A stretch of 64,000 bases of DNA from Paguma larvata. Lineage: Eukaryota > Chordata > Mammalia > Carnivora > Viverridae. Positions 27,130-38,160 of the stretch are shown piece after piece. The position numbers were made by a program, and so were the translations under genes. The stretch is from contig CM057826.1 in NCBI GenBank assembly GCA_030068075.1, forward strand, positions 114,166,746 to 114,230,745, written 5' to 3'. The notes under the pieces were generated by a model, which saw only the letters and a program-made list of their open reading frames with translations, ran no database searches and was not told the origin of the DNA. Numbering within the stretch: position 1 is the first letter of the stretch; every line of letters starts with the position of its first letter.

Positions 27130-27290
27130 ATTCATTAATTCACTTATTTTTATCATTCATAAAATATTTACTGAGCGCCTGCCATATGCCAGTCACTGGC
27201 ACCGTTCATGTTCATCACTGAACAAGACTGTCCTGCCCTTGTGGGGCTTCTTTCTAGTGGGACAGGAGAGCAATGCTGAACTTCTGATTC
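27130..27290 (+). repeat. Ancient mammalian repeat fragment
   Basis: TCATAAAATATTTACTGAGC, CATATGCCAGTCACTGGCAC and GAACAAGACTGTCCTGCC match the TTTATTGAGCGCCTACTATG family. Confidence 0.55.
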
Positions 27291-27457
27291 TAGCTGGATG
27301 TGTGACATCAGACAAGTCCCATCAGTCTTATGGATCCTAATTTCCTCATCCGTACAATGAGATGCATGTGGCAAGAGGGACAAAGGGACACTTTTCCTTC
27401 TTAACATCCCAAAAGATTCGAAAATTATGTGTAAATATGGAACAAGGACATAAGAAA

Positions 27458-27469
27458 CCACTAGGGGGC
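27458..27469 (+). promoter_or_regulatory. CTCF-type core motif, perfect match
   Basis: CCACTAGGGGGC fits CCASYAGRKGGC at every position and is followed by A. Only the motif is seen; binding is inferred from the known consensus. Confidence 0.55.
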
Positions 27470-27514
27470 AAAACGAGCATGACATAAACATTGCACTGAT
27501 GTAAAATTCTAGAA

Positions 27515-27835
27515 ACAAAAACATATGATTTCACTCATACGTGGAATTTAAGAAACAAAACAAACGAGCAAAGGGGGAAAAAAGAGAGAGAGAGAGAGAG
27601 GGAGGCAAACCAAGAAACAGACTCTTAAGTATAGAGATGAAACTAATGGTTACTGTAGGGGAGGTGGGTGGGGGATGGGTAAAATAGGTGATGGGGATTA
27701 AAGACTGTGCTTGTCTTGATGAGCCTCAAGTGGTGTATGGAATTGTTGAATCACTATATTGTACACCTGAAACTAAAGTTAAACTGTATGTTAACTAACT
27801 GGAATTTAAATTAAAATGTTTAAGAGAGATATTTA
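27515..27835 (+). mobile_element. Carnivore L1 3' end fragment
   Basis: TGATTTCACTCATACGTGGA, CCAAGAAACAGACTCTTAAG, GGAGGTGGGTGGGGGATGGG and CACCTGAAACTAAAGTTAAA match the 3' end of carnivore L1 elements. Contains a GA run. 5'-truncated. Confidence 0.85.
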
Positions 27836-28290
27836 AAGATATTTTGTATCATGAAAAAAAATAAGCAAACAATAAATGTATATTACCGTAGATAAGGAAC
27901 GAGCTCTACAGAATAGTTACCCAAATAATTATCCAAATAACTAGGCTTTATTCTATGAAGAAACTACTTGATTTGGAGATCGTGTTTCTGAGAAATAACA
28001 GCACACAAGGAGCAGGATACCTGTCTAGTAACTTAATGGCATCACTAAATGCATATGATAAGATCATGGCTATAACCACAAAACACCAACCAACATATTC
28101 AGTCTTGACATAGCCCTTTATCCTTTATATTTATTAGATGTTAGGATCTAATACATATTTAGAATTCTTCTTCGTGTCTTCATTGCTACTAATGCGTATC
28201 AGTCTCTCTGATTACAAAAGAAAATGTATGCCATTCTTTTTTCCACTTGTATTCCACTGGGAAGTGGTAGTTTTAAAGTGAAAAAATTCT

Positions 28291-28456
28291 GGGGTGCCTG
28301 TGTGGCTCAGTCAGTTAAGTCTCCGACTCTTGATTTTGTCTCAGGTCATGATCTCACTGTTCGTGAGATCGAAACCTCTATCCGGCTCCGTGCTGACTTT
28401 GCAGAGTCTGCTTGGGATTCTTTCTCCCTCTCTATCTGTCCCTCTCCTGCCCATGT

Positions 28457-28493
<37 letters not shown>

Positions 28494-28538
28494 CTCTCTC
28501 TCTCTCAAAATAAATGAGTAAACATTCAAAATAAAATG
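28291..28538 (+). mobile_element. CAN-type SINE
   Basis: Head GGGGTGCCTGTGTGGCTCAG and a long (CT)n block at 28458-28506, then AAAATAAATGAGTAAACATT. First of four same-strand copies in 1.2 kb. Confidence 0.93.
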
Positions 28539-28576
28539 GAAAAACTGTGACAGTTTTCTGTCAAAAGTTCAGTTTA

Positions 28577-28805
28577 GGGGTGCCTGGGTGGCTCAGTTGG
28601 TTAAGCACCCACTTCGGCTCAGGTCATGATCTCACGGTTTGTGAGTTTGAGCCCCACATCGGGCTCTGTGCTGACAGCTCAGAGCCTGGAGCCTGCTTCA
28701 GAGTCTGTCTCCCTCTCTCTCTCTCTGCCCCTCCCCAATCACACTCATGTGTACGCTCGCTCGCTCTCTGTCTCTCTCAAATAAACACAAAAAGAATTTT
28801 TTAAA
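28577..28805 (+). mobile_element. CAN-type SINE
   Basis: Head GGGGTGCCTGGGTGGCTCAG and body GGGCTCTGTGCTGACAGCTC. Exact target duplication TTCAGTTTA at 28568-28576 and 28806-28814. Confidence 0.95.
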
Positions 28806-29074
28806 TTCAGTTTAACTGAATATAGACCAGCCTGAGAGACTTGTTTCTAGCCAATAGCATGTGTCATAAAGGATGCCGTGTGATTTCTGAGAATAGTGGA
28901 GACGTGTCACACAGCTTCTAGCTGACTCTATCTTTCAGGATGCTCTTCCTTAGAATACGATCACCACACTTTGAGGAAGCCCATGCCATAGGGAGAGGTC
29001 ACATGAAGGTATTCTGGCTGAGAGTTCCCTTAAAGGTTCCAAGTTGCAACTAGCATCAAAAGTCAGACCTGTAT

Positions 29075-29294
29075 GGTGCGCCTAGGTGGCTTAGTAGGTT
29101 AAGCGTCCTACTTCAGTTCAGGTCCTCATCTCATGGCTCAAGGGTTCGAGCCCCTCATAGGACTTGCTGCTGTCAGCTCAGACCCCACTTTGGATCCTCT
29201 GTCCCTCTGTCTCTGCCTCTCCCCTGCTTGTGCTCTCTCTCTCTCTCTGTCTCTCATTTTCTCAAAAACGAATAAACATTAAAAAAAAAAAAAA
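29075..29294 (+). mobile_element. CAN-type SINE, outer member of a nested pair
   Basis: Head GGTGCGCCTAGGTGGCTTAG with a pure A tail. Its duplication AGTCAGACCTGTA (29061-29073) finds its partner AGCCAGATCTGTA (29519-29531) only beyond the next SINE, so that one landed in this tail. Confidence 0.93.
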
Positions 29295-29303
29295 GCGCCA
29301 GGA

Positions 29304-29518
29304 GGCGCCTGGGTGGCTCAGTCAGTTAAGAATCCGACTTCGGCTCAGGTCATGTTCTTGCAGTTTGTGAGTTTGAGCCCCACGTTGGGCTCTGTGCTGA
29401 TGGCTCAGAACCTGGAGGCTCCTTCAGATTCTGTGTCTCCCTCTCTCTTTGTCCCTCCCATGCTCATGTTCTGTCTCTCTCTGTCTCTCAATAATAAATA
29501 AAAACTTAAAAAAAAAAA
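29304..29518 (+). mobile_element. CAN-type SINE inserted in the tail of another
   Basis: Head GGCGCCTGGGTGGCTCAGTC, body GGGCTCTGTGCTGATGGCTC, tail of A's. It lies between the A tail of the preceding SINE and that SINE's downstream duplication. Confidence 0.93.
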
Positions 29519-30485
29519 AGCCAGATCTGTAAATGAGTGAGCTCTCAGACCATTCCAATTCCCAGCCTTTGGGCTCCCCAGCTGAAGCTGTGTGGAACAG
29601 AGGTGAATTATCCTTGCCAAGTCCTTCTTGAAATACAGATTTGTGAGGAAAATTAATGTTATTACTGTCGTTTTAAGTCATAAAGTTTTGAGGTGTTATT
29701 TTTGCCAAGCAATAGACAACCAGAGCAGGGGATAACTGTCTATGGGAATACGGCAGAATAGTTTGAGAAATTAAATTCCAGAGGATTAGATTAGTGCTTC
29801 CGTAGATTCCAACCGGCTTGGACCCACTCACACCTGCCCTGAAAACAATAAAAAGAGGCTCCCTGTCTGCTATCGCTCGTTGTCACATCCTATGTGCACT
29901 AATGCTCAGGACTATGCAGTCTTGGAGACAGATCAAACCTTGTGCCTTCGGGGCACTATTATCACTGACGGCCACTGGCAGGCTACTATAAACATTCTCC
30001 CAAGCAGCAGAACTGCAAATGAGAGGCCTTTCTTGGTCTAGACCTTCTCGTTCACGAATAAGGAATGGAAGCCTGGTTGGACAGAAACTCGGTAATGGCT
30101 TCATCAAGCAGGAGGCACTGAGGAACAGGTGCATTTCTCCAGGAAGATGACGGAAGATGACTAGCTTGCAGCCTGTCTACACGGGAGGATGGGAATATTG
30201 GACTTCTTCAAGCTTAAAGCACCAAGAGGCAGACGCAGAGTCTGTGTGTCACATATAGTGGCTGCTACATGGTAGATTCTCAATAAATATTTGCTACATA
30301 AGTAAATACCACACAACAGCATTATTCTGTCCTGGCACTGGAACACAAAGTAAACATAAACATGACTGCTCTCCTAATAGAGGTTCTGATGTAATGAGAT
30401 GGTTACATTTACTCATTTACCATCTTTATTTGTCATCTACCATCTGAAAGTCACAAAAAGGATGCAGGGATGACTGTGACACTAG

Positions 30486-30527
30486 TCAAATTGATGAAAT
30501 CAAATTGATGAAGTCAAATTGATGAAA
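30486..30527 (+). repeat. 14-bp tandem repeat, three copies
   Basis: TCAAATTGATGAAA, TCAAATTGATGAAG, TCAAATTGATGAAA in direct succession with a single mismatch. Confidence 0.95.
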
Positions 30528-31352
30528 TCCCTTGTTCTGATCACCTATTCACCTTGTCGACGAAGAGGGATTCACTGAACATACGACACGACACTGGACC
30601 GATGAGATGGGCAGAAGCTTATTATTAATCGCACTTACTCGCAGGAATAGAGGAAACTGGCAGCAGCTGTGGGAGACAAACTTTGTAGTTTCAAGAGGGT
30701 GGAGTGATCCCTGCTTTCCATGGGGGTATATGACTGGCTTCTTTGAATAATTCCACCTGCTTGTAGAAAAAGGTAAAACCAATTAGATTGAGGACCAGGT
30801 TGGGTGGAGCTGGTGTGGCTGATGGAGGAACAAGCCAAGTCTGGAGCCCTTCCCGCTGGGTCGGGGGCACACTGGCAAGAGAAGAGGAAGGTAGACTTTA
30901 GGGTTGGAAATGTCAAGGCAGAGCTTGACATTTAGGTCTTAAAATATACCTCTTGGCCTCAGATCCTCCCTTGTAAACTCAGATGGTAGGAAACAAATGA
31001 TCTCCAGGTTCCTGTCAGTGTTCATTCTTCTTAATTCTATTATACGAAGCCACTCAAATGAGAGTTCACTCTCGGAGCCACTTGCTGTCCTGATTGTCTG
31101 TGAAGACCAGTCAATTTTTGTTCATGTTAGAGATATCTCAGTGAATTCAGGCTAATCTTCTAAGGCCCTCTCGAAATTTTAATGTGAAGCTGAAGCATTT
31201 CATTTCTAGGGAGTGAGAAGGGGAATATGTCGCAACATTTGGCACAGAAGTCAATTTGGGAATTAACAGGAAGAGCTTTTAGAGAGTCCAGGAAAGAAAT
31301 AACATTTATAAACCTAAAATCAATTCTTCCTTTACTTGATGTTCATCTTTTA

Positions 31353-31569
31353 TTTGTTTATTTTCATCTTTATTCATTTTTGAGAGACAGGGAGACAGAG
31401 CATGAGCAGGGGAGGGGCAGAGAGAAGGGGAGAGACACAGACTCTGAAGCAGGCTCCAGGCTCTGAGCTGTCAGCACAGAGCCTGACACAGGGCTTGAAG
31501 TCACGAGCCTTGAGATCAAACCTGAGCTGAAGTTGGACACTTAATGACTGAGCCATCCAGGCACCCCCC
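31353..31569 (-). mobile_element. CAN-type SINE
   Basis: Minus-strand copy ending in GAGCCATCCAGGCACCCC. Flanked by a 15-bp duplication beginning GATGTTCATCTTTTA (31338-31352) and GATGTTCACCTTTTA (31570-31584). Confidence 0.94.
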
Positions 31570-31584
31570 GATGTTCACCTTTTA

Positions 31585-32955
31585 AAAGAAAAATCCTACT
31601 AAGAGTTAAGAAATGTTTGCATTTTCTTACAGAGGGAAACATTCTTATCTCAGACAGGAGGGGGTTTGTGATTTTCATTAGATTCTGCAAACTTAGGACC
31701 GCATTTGGAAGACTCAGAAACATTTGGCCGCTTAATTTAAATCCAAAGGCAAACAATCTGTGTGTCTTTAACTTCCAAAGCTAAATCTGCAGACTGTAAA
31801 AGAAATTTTAGGTTTGATTTTACATGCCTCTGATTATTTTAAAATAAAATTATCCTCAAGCCAGGAAAAGAATTGAATTGATGTTATCATCAATAGTCTT
31901 AATAACAAAACCCTCTCTAAGAACACGGAGAGCATTATGGTTAAGGTAGAGTAGCCTGCTCTCTCTAGTAGCCATAAGAGTAACCATTCTCTACTTGGGA
32001 AACATGTGTTCTCCAACATTTAGGAAACAATTGAAGAAAGTAGGAATCATAATGAAAAGGTACACAGTCCATGGGGCTGCCCATGGACTATAAGTTAGAA
32101 TGCTCCCCCACATAGCCACCTGCCTCATGCCCGGTGACCCATTTCTTATTCCGGCAAGACCCTGTTATTCTCAAGACATTAACATGAAATCAAATCAAAA
32201 TAAAAAATGAGAATTATGTGGCTTGGGCATGTGTACTCCAAAGAATGCTTCAAATTATAGTTAAATTTATCCAGCTGAAACCTCCCAGACGAGCAATATC
32301 TTGAGCTGGAAATACTGTCTTATCATAAAATAAAGTTTAATATGACGCTCTTTATAACTGCAAAGAGTTAGTCTGTAATGAAGAGCAGTGGCAGCTTGCA
32401 ATGTCTGTAACTGAGGGCGGCATGAAGAATTCTGACAGCAAAATATAAAACATGAATTGCCTAAAGGAAATATAATGTATAAAACTTACACTCATTTCTA
32501 GGCTGCCCTCTTAGTGAGTACAATAAAACCTGATCCCTCTATCATTTTAAGAGCCATTATATATGAAAAGTTTTATGGCAATTGGTTTACTTGGCCAGGA
32601 CACTGCCATTTTCTTTCTTTGCAAATAAACACATTTTCCACAACATAAGTCACCTTATGCACTGTGTCCTTACAAATTCTGTGCATTGTGAGAAGAGAAG
32701 ACAGGAAGGGAGATAAAGCAGAAAGAAGAACACATTTTCTTTAAAGTTGGAAGCAACATAAAACACGCCAAGAAGATCAAATATAGGTAGCACTGTTCAA
32801 AATTTTCAAGTGTAACAGCTCAAATGCATGAGGGGTTTTTAAACCAATAGTGTCTGATATCAAAAGCTATTTGTGAGACTAAAATGTACAACACAGACAA
32901 GCCCAACTGGAAAAATCTAGGACAGAAGATGACAATAGTATATTTTTTAATTACA
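31585..32955 (-). other. KCTD16: KCTD16 intron, repeat-free AT-rich block
   Basis: Roughly 32200-32660 is free of recognised repeats and has the look of conserved noncoding sequence (even composition, few runs, several TAAT and octamer-like words). This is an impression only, with no alignment available. Confidence 0.3.
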
Positions 32956-32959
32956 ATTT

Positions 32960-33162
32960 GCTTAATGTTTATTTATTTTTGAGAGAGACAGAGAGAGAAA
33001 GAGAGATAGAGAGGGAAGGGCAGAGAGAGAGGGAGACATAGAACCCGAAGCAGGCTCCAGGCTCTGAGCTGACAGCACAGAGGCCGATGCGGGGCTTGAA
33101 CTCATGAGTTCATGACCTGAGCCAAAGGTGGAACTTAACCGACTGAGCCATCCAGATGCTCC
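32960..33162 (-). mobile_element. CAN-type SINE
   Basis: Minus-strand copy: TTAATGTTTATTTATTTTTG at left, GAGCCATCCAGATGCTCC at right, with the GCAGGCTCCAGGCTCTGAGC body. Confidence 0.93.
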
Positions 33163-33364
33163 AACAAAAGCATATTTTTAATACAGTCCATAGGATCAAA
33201 CGCAAATTTTAAAACAATACAGAATCTTCAGGGAAGCCTCAGAGTGAATGTATATAAGTGATCGCAGAAACGGTTTGTTCAAGCCCAATCACAGAAGTTT
33301 TTAAAAGTCCATTTTGGTGGCTGACAAGATCATATTGCTTCTATAGCAGTAAAGATGCAGCAAT

Positions 33365-33590
33365 GACAGTAAGTTCAAACATCCATTGAGGACTTAGTAT
33401 TTAGGCATTGATATTTACATGCATTATCTCACACAATCCTTGTAGCAAGCACATAAAGTGAATATCGTCATTATCTCGCTCTTACACAGGAGAAAAGTAA
33501 GGCAAAACACTTCAGTAACTTCATGGCTGGTCAGTGGTAGAGGATATAAAACCAGACGGTCTGGCTCCAGACATGCATCCTTAACCCGTA
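33365..33590 (+). repeat. MIR-type element
   Basis: GACTTAGTATTTAGGCATTG, GCATTATCTCACACAATCCT, CTTACACAGGAGAAAAG and AGGATATAAAACCAGACGGT follow the MIR-related order. Confidence 0.6.
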
Positions 33591-33745
33591 TACATGATCA
33601 ATTAAATAACATCACGAATATAAGGTTAACTTCAACATTAGGTGATTTGTCATATGCCCAATGAGTAGACTACAATAAATATTTTTTATCAATTTGAATA
33701 TATACACACTTGGGAATATAGACACAATTATCAAATAATTGCAAC

Positions 33746-33776
33746 TTTAATATATATATATATATGTATATATATA
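33746..33776. repeat. (TA)n microsatellite
   Basis: TATATATATATATATG followed by TATATATATA, about 30 bases. Confidence 0.85.
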
Positions 33777-33849
33777 ATCACATGTAAGGTAAAGTAGCAT
33801 ATCATTACAAATACTGCATTTCTTATGTTCATGTTATGCAACACAACAA

Positions 33850-34072
33850 TACAGTCTAGTGGTTTAGCGCAAGGACTCTGGAGCCACACTGGGTTCAGAT
33901 TTCAAGTTGACTATTTTCTACCTTATGATGTTTGACAAGGTATTTAACCACTCTGTTCTCAGTTTCGTCATATGTTGAGTATGTAGTATCTACCTTACCA
34001 GGTTGTGAGGACAAATAATTGAGTAGAAAGGTGTGAAGGGCTTAGAGAAGTGCCTCGCACATTAGCTCTTAT
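33850..34072 (+). repeat. MIR element, near full length
   Basis: AGTGGTTTAGCGCAAGGACT, CTGGAGCCACACTGGGTTCA, GACAAGGTATTTAACCACTC, TGTGAGGACAAATAATTGAG and AGAAGTGCCTCGCACA. Confidence 0.8.
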
Positions 34073-34358
34073 ATTTTTTTCAAATGTTCCACTTACACTG
34101 TTGGCACGTGGGGCTCTACCGTCGCCAGAGCCCAGTCCTCCGATGCCGTGTATCTCCCCTTCTAGTACTCACTTCAGCAGCACTCATCTTCAGCAGTATC
34201 TCATCTCCCCCTTCTAAGCTGTTTCAGATACAGAACTTCTGGTCCTGCCACTGAAATTCTGACTCCAAACCACAATGTCCATTCACCTCATATTAGAAAT
34301 GTTTTTATTTGCTATCTAAGAGGGTGTCTGATCTCCACAATAAAAATACTTACAGCAT

Positions 34359-34568
34359 GGGGCACCTGGGTGGCTCAGTTGGTGAAGCATCGGACCTCGG
34401 CTCAGGTCATGATCTCACGAACCGTGGGTTTGAGCCCCGCCGTTGGGTTCTGTGCTGCCAGCTCAGAACCTGGAGCCTGCTTCGGATTCTGTGTCTCCCT
34501 CTCTCTCTGCCCTTTGCTTGCTAGCACTCTCTCTCTGTCAAAAATAAATAAACATTAAAAATATTTTT
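34359..34568 (+). mobile_element. CAN-type SINE
   Basis: Head GGGGCACCTGGGTGGCTCAG, body with GGGTTCTGTGCTGCCAGCTC, tail AAAATAAATAAACATTAAAA. Confidence 0.95.
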
Positions 34569-35169
34569 TAATACAGCACTGTTTTAAAAATTATCTTTAA
34601 AAGTCCCCACTTCCCCTTTTTTTTAACAATACCAGTCAAAATTCCAAAATTTTGACTTGGAATATTCAAGTCAAAACCCCAAGAATAATTGCTAAGTTAG
34701 GGTTCAATTTCTTTGCCTTTTAAGGACCCATTTTGTCTAAAAGCATCCAGTGTTGTTCCAGGCAAATCTATCTTCCCAAGACAGTAATGTATTGTTCAAC
34801 GTAAAATAAGTGAAATAACAGAAGTAGAATTTGATTAAAACTCTTTTCTAAGGGATACAGGATAATTTGGGTATGGAGTTATATCATTAATATTCAGGAA
34901 TAGTGGAAACAGATTTTAGGCATTTACATTAGTTTTTACCATAATTATCAGGTTTCATTGGGGAACTTGAACTTATCAACTTGAATATATATATGCACAT
35001 TAGGGAATGTAGATACAATTATCAAATAATGTACATGAATAAGTACCCAGCTGCCAAATTCTCACTTCATTGTGTGCTTGTGGATACAGCTGAAAGTAGG
35101 GGGAACTACGCATCTACAAACCAGAATTTTCCCCATGACATATTTACTATAAAACAGAGAAGAAACATA

Positions 35170-35440
35170 AGATGAAAAGAGAGAGGGAGGCAAACCATAA
35201 AAGACCCTTAAATACAGGGAATAAACTGAAGGTTGCTGGTGGGGTGTTGGGTGATATGATGGGCTAAAGGGGTGATGGGCATTAAGGAGGGCACTTGTTG
35301 GGATGAGTACCGGGTACTATATGTAAGTGATGAATCACTAAATTCTACTCCTGAAACCATTATTAACTATATGTTAATCAACTAGGATTTAAAAATAAAT
35401 AAGTAAACAAACAAACAAACAAACCAGAGAGAAAAGAAGG
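35170..35440 (+). mobile_element. Carnivore L1 3' end fragment
   Basis: GGCAAACCATAAAAGACCCT, TTAAGGAGGGCACTTGTTGG, TGAATCACTAAATTCTACTC and CTGAAACCATTATTAACTAT match the same L1 3' end as at 27515. This copy keeps more of the consensus. The tail is (AAAC)n-like. Confidence 0.88.
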
Positions 35441-35444
35441 CCAA

Positions 35445-37035
35445 TTTCTAAATCTAAGGACAATTTCACCACCCATTCTAAAAATAAACGAAGTTTTTTT
35501 GTGTGTGTTTGTGAAATATGTTAATATGTTAAAGTGTATACCAGCATTGTTGTCAAACTAATTAAAATATATCACTCATGATTAGAATGTACATTTTTTT
35601 GTTTTTGGTTTTGGTTTTTTTTGGTCACTGGTTTGGTAACCGACATACTAGATCCCAGGGAAGACTGGGCGGCTGTTACAAGCCCACTTCACGTTCTATC
35701 AACTCTGAACCTGGTTAAGGCTTCCCTACTCCTAATGAACACAACTCAGTTACTTTAATGAGGTCAACACAGTTACCGTGTACTCCAGTTTCCTTTAATA
35801 TACTCTCTGGAACCTATCCTGAGGTGGGGAGATGCAATACCAAAAGGAAAAAAAATTGTTTTCCAAAAAGAAAGGTCTAGCTGACTAGCCACAAAATTGA
35901 CTGCTATTCTCAAAATCCCCAAGGGGTTTCTGCAGGATATCTTGATTTATACTTCAAAGTCAAACAAACGAAGCGGAAGATGTAATCATTTAACGTAAAT
36001 TTTTTGCTTGTCTTATCAACTGGGGCAAGGGTTGGGGAAGAAAGAAAATCCAGTAAATATAGTCATTGCTATTACAGACAGAAGCATAATTTAAAAAACG
36101 ATAATATATAACAATTCATGCCTAATCAGGTAACATTGAATGCTCATATTCTTATATTTTATTTAAATTTGAGAGTAATATCTCCTTCGGATAGGAAGAA
36201 ATGGAAACATCAGAAGAGACAAAGGAGACTAGAATTTTCTTTCAACCATAAGAACAATAAGTAGATGAAATAATAGATTATTGCATACCATTGGTAACCA
36301 GAAACTCAGCTTCATTGATAATATACTTAGTGAGTATAACCATATAATTTATCTAATACTTAGAGAGTATAACCATATAATTTATCAACTAAACTGGGAT
36401 ATTTTTGAGAGTAAAAAAGGGACAATATTTATAATTATGCTAGAAAAAACAGGTATAAAATGGGACAATGTGGCTGTCTCCAGTAAATTAGGCTAAATGG
36501 TCATTCTTCCAAGACTTGTACAGATGGTACCTACATCAGTAAATTATAAAGTTATTTATAAAAGTTGGTGAGTTAAAAAAATTTGATGAGCTATTTCATA
36601 AATTTTCTGATGCTTCCAAGGGTAGCTGTCCATTCATCTCAAGAGCGCATTCCTTGGTTTTTCAGTTACGTCCTTTTCCTATTATTCTTTCATTTGGAGG
36701 GGTGTGTGGAGGTTTTTCCTTTGTTTTAATTTGTTTCAATATAGTGTGTGTGTGTTAAAAAAAAACACACTTTTAAGTAGTGAAATTTTATTATTCCTTT
36801 GGAAACTGGTCCCAGAGCAAAGGCCTGGTTTCTTTTGTAAAGACCATGGGATTTGGGGGCCAGCATATAATGCAACGGATTGTGGTATACATGTTAATGC
36901 TGTAAGCTCTGAAGACAGTTCTGCTCATGGGTTAACACAATAGCATTTGGAGTTACGATTCCTGCACTTACAGAAAGCGATTTCACACAGAAGCCCAAGA
37001 AATTAAAAGAAAAAAATCTAATTATACCACTCTTC
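35445..37035 (-). other. KCTD16 intron, mostly unique
   Basis: No gene is seen. It contains the 33-bp tandem duplication listed next and short T and A runs. Confidence 0.5.
36323..36388 (+). repeat. 33-bp tandem duplication
   Basis: ATACTTAGTGAGTATAACCA... is repeated 33 bases on as ATACTTAGAGAGTATAACCA..., the copies sharing CATATAATTTATC. A recent local duplication. Confidence 0.92.
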
Positions 37036-37039
37036 AGTT

Positions 37040-37190
37040 TATAATCTTCAGAGGTTCCCTTTTTCTTTTAGAACCAACACCAATTTCCCACAAGATACTC
37101 TATCCCTGGTCCTGGCCTGTAGCTCCAGCCTCAACTCCTATGTGTCTTTCCTCATTTGCCTTTCTAATCATCCTGGCCTCATTTAGACCA
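37040..37190 (+). repeat. L2 fragment, left part
   Basis: TAATCTTCAGAGGTTCCCTT, CAATTTCCCACAAGATACTC and CTGGTCCTGGCCTGTAGCTC match the L2 3' region. It resumes at 37398 after a DNA-transposon insertion. Confidence 0.6.
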
Positions 37191-37191
37191 G

Positions 37192-37397
37192 GGATTTCCA
37201 AACTCTGATGTTATCCAAGAGACATTTTTAGTTGTCACCAGGAGGCAGCGGGGATGGGAGTTGTACTGTGTGCACATAGCGGATAAAGTTCAGGGATGTT
37301 GCCAAACATTCTACAGTGCATAAGGCAGCATCCCCAGGCCCCCTCTGTCCTACAAGAATCATTTAGATTAAAATGTTAATAATGCAAAGGTTACCCC
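37192..37397 (+). mobile_element. MER20-like hAT relic inserted in an L2
   Basis: CAGGGATTTCCAAACTCTG, AGAGACATTTTTAGTTGTCA, GGGATGTTGCCAAACATTCT, ACAGTGCATAAGGCAGC and AAAATGTTAATAATGC follow a mammalian nonautonomous hAT (MER20-type) consensus as I recall it. The family name is from memory. Confidence 0.6.
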
Positions 37398-37560
37398 TTT
37401 CCTCACACCATGTTTTCCTTAATCATAAGCCTTGCACACACTATTCTCACTGCTTGAAATATTCATGCTCTTCTGTTCCCCTCTTTTTCCCTTTTAACTC
37501 CTATTTACCGTTTTGATCATTCCCTTCTCAAAGCGCTTTCCAGATTTTCCCAGATGAATA
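37398..37560 (+). repeat. L2 fragment, right part
   Basis: CTTGCACACACTATTCTCAC, TGCTTGAAATATTCATGCTC and CTCAAAGCGCTTTCCAGATT continue the L2 broken by the element at 37192-37397. Confidence 0.6.
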
Positions 37561-37777
37561 CTACACTCATTCAAGGAATGATAGAGCACTTAAGAATATT
37601 AGTAACAACTTTACATATATTTATGTTTTTGATAACCCCACCCCAACCAATCCCAGGTGAGCAGTACCATTTAGCTTGCATTCATCATAGTATCTCCAAC
37701 AGCTAGCACAGCTAGGTGAGCTGTCATGCAACACTGCATTCAATGTTACTAAATGAACATTTAACAGCCTCACTTAC

Positions 37778-38160
37778 AAAAGGAGAGTAATAGCGTAATC
37801 ATCTCATTAGGTTGTAAGGATTAAATAATACACCTAAACTGTGTAATACTGTCTGAATCCCACTAAGTTCAGAGAGGCCGGCATTCTTTGGTTTGTGGAC
37901 AAAAGACCGGCTCTGTAAGCTCAAATTCAGCACTTGCATATCCTCCTGCAAGTCTCCGAGTCCCGTGAGGAATTCTTCCTGCAAACAATAACAAACAAAT
38001 TTCTGCGCCTGCGCCTTTCTGCGTCTTTCGCTAACCAGGCTACGGGAAGTATTTCTCTTCTTTCATTGGCCCGCAACTGGACTAATTAGTCAACACTGCG
38101 CATGCTCCGCATCGGGTTTCCCCCTTCCCCGGCCCGCCCCCTATCCAACCCAAGACCGGA
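37778..38160 (-). other. KCTD16: Candidate KCTD16 noncoding first exon
   Basis: Minus-strand sequence from the island to a consensus donor GTAAGTGAG at 37777. It holds an open frame without an ATG at its left end (residues read LQEEFLTGLGDLQED...), judged accidental. The borders are a guess from the promoter position and donor. Confidence 0.3.

Noticed and set aside
37182..37372. ATTTAGAC/ATTTAGAT as an 8-bp target duplication of the MER20-like element
   Set aside because: The right copy lies inside the element, because recognisable consensus continues to about 37397. Coincidence.
37799..37984. 61-codon minus-strand frame (EEFLTGLGDLQEDMQVLN...) beside the shared promoter
   Set aside because: It opens with TTG, not ATG. 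It is attractive as protein text but more likely part of a noncoding KCTD16 first exon or chance.
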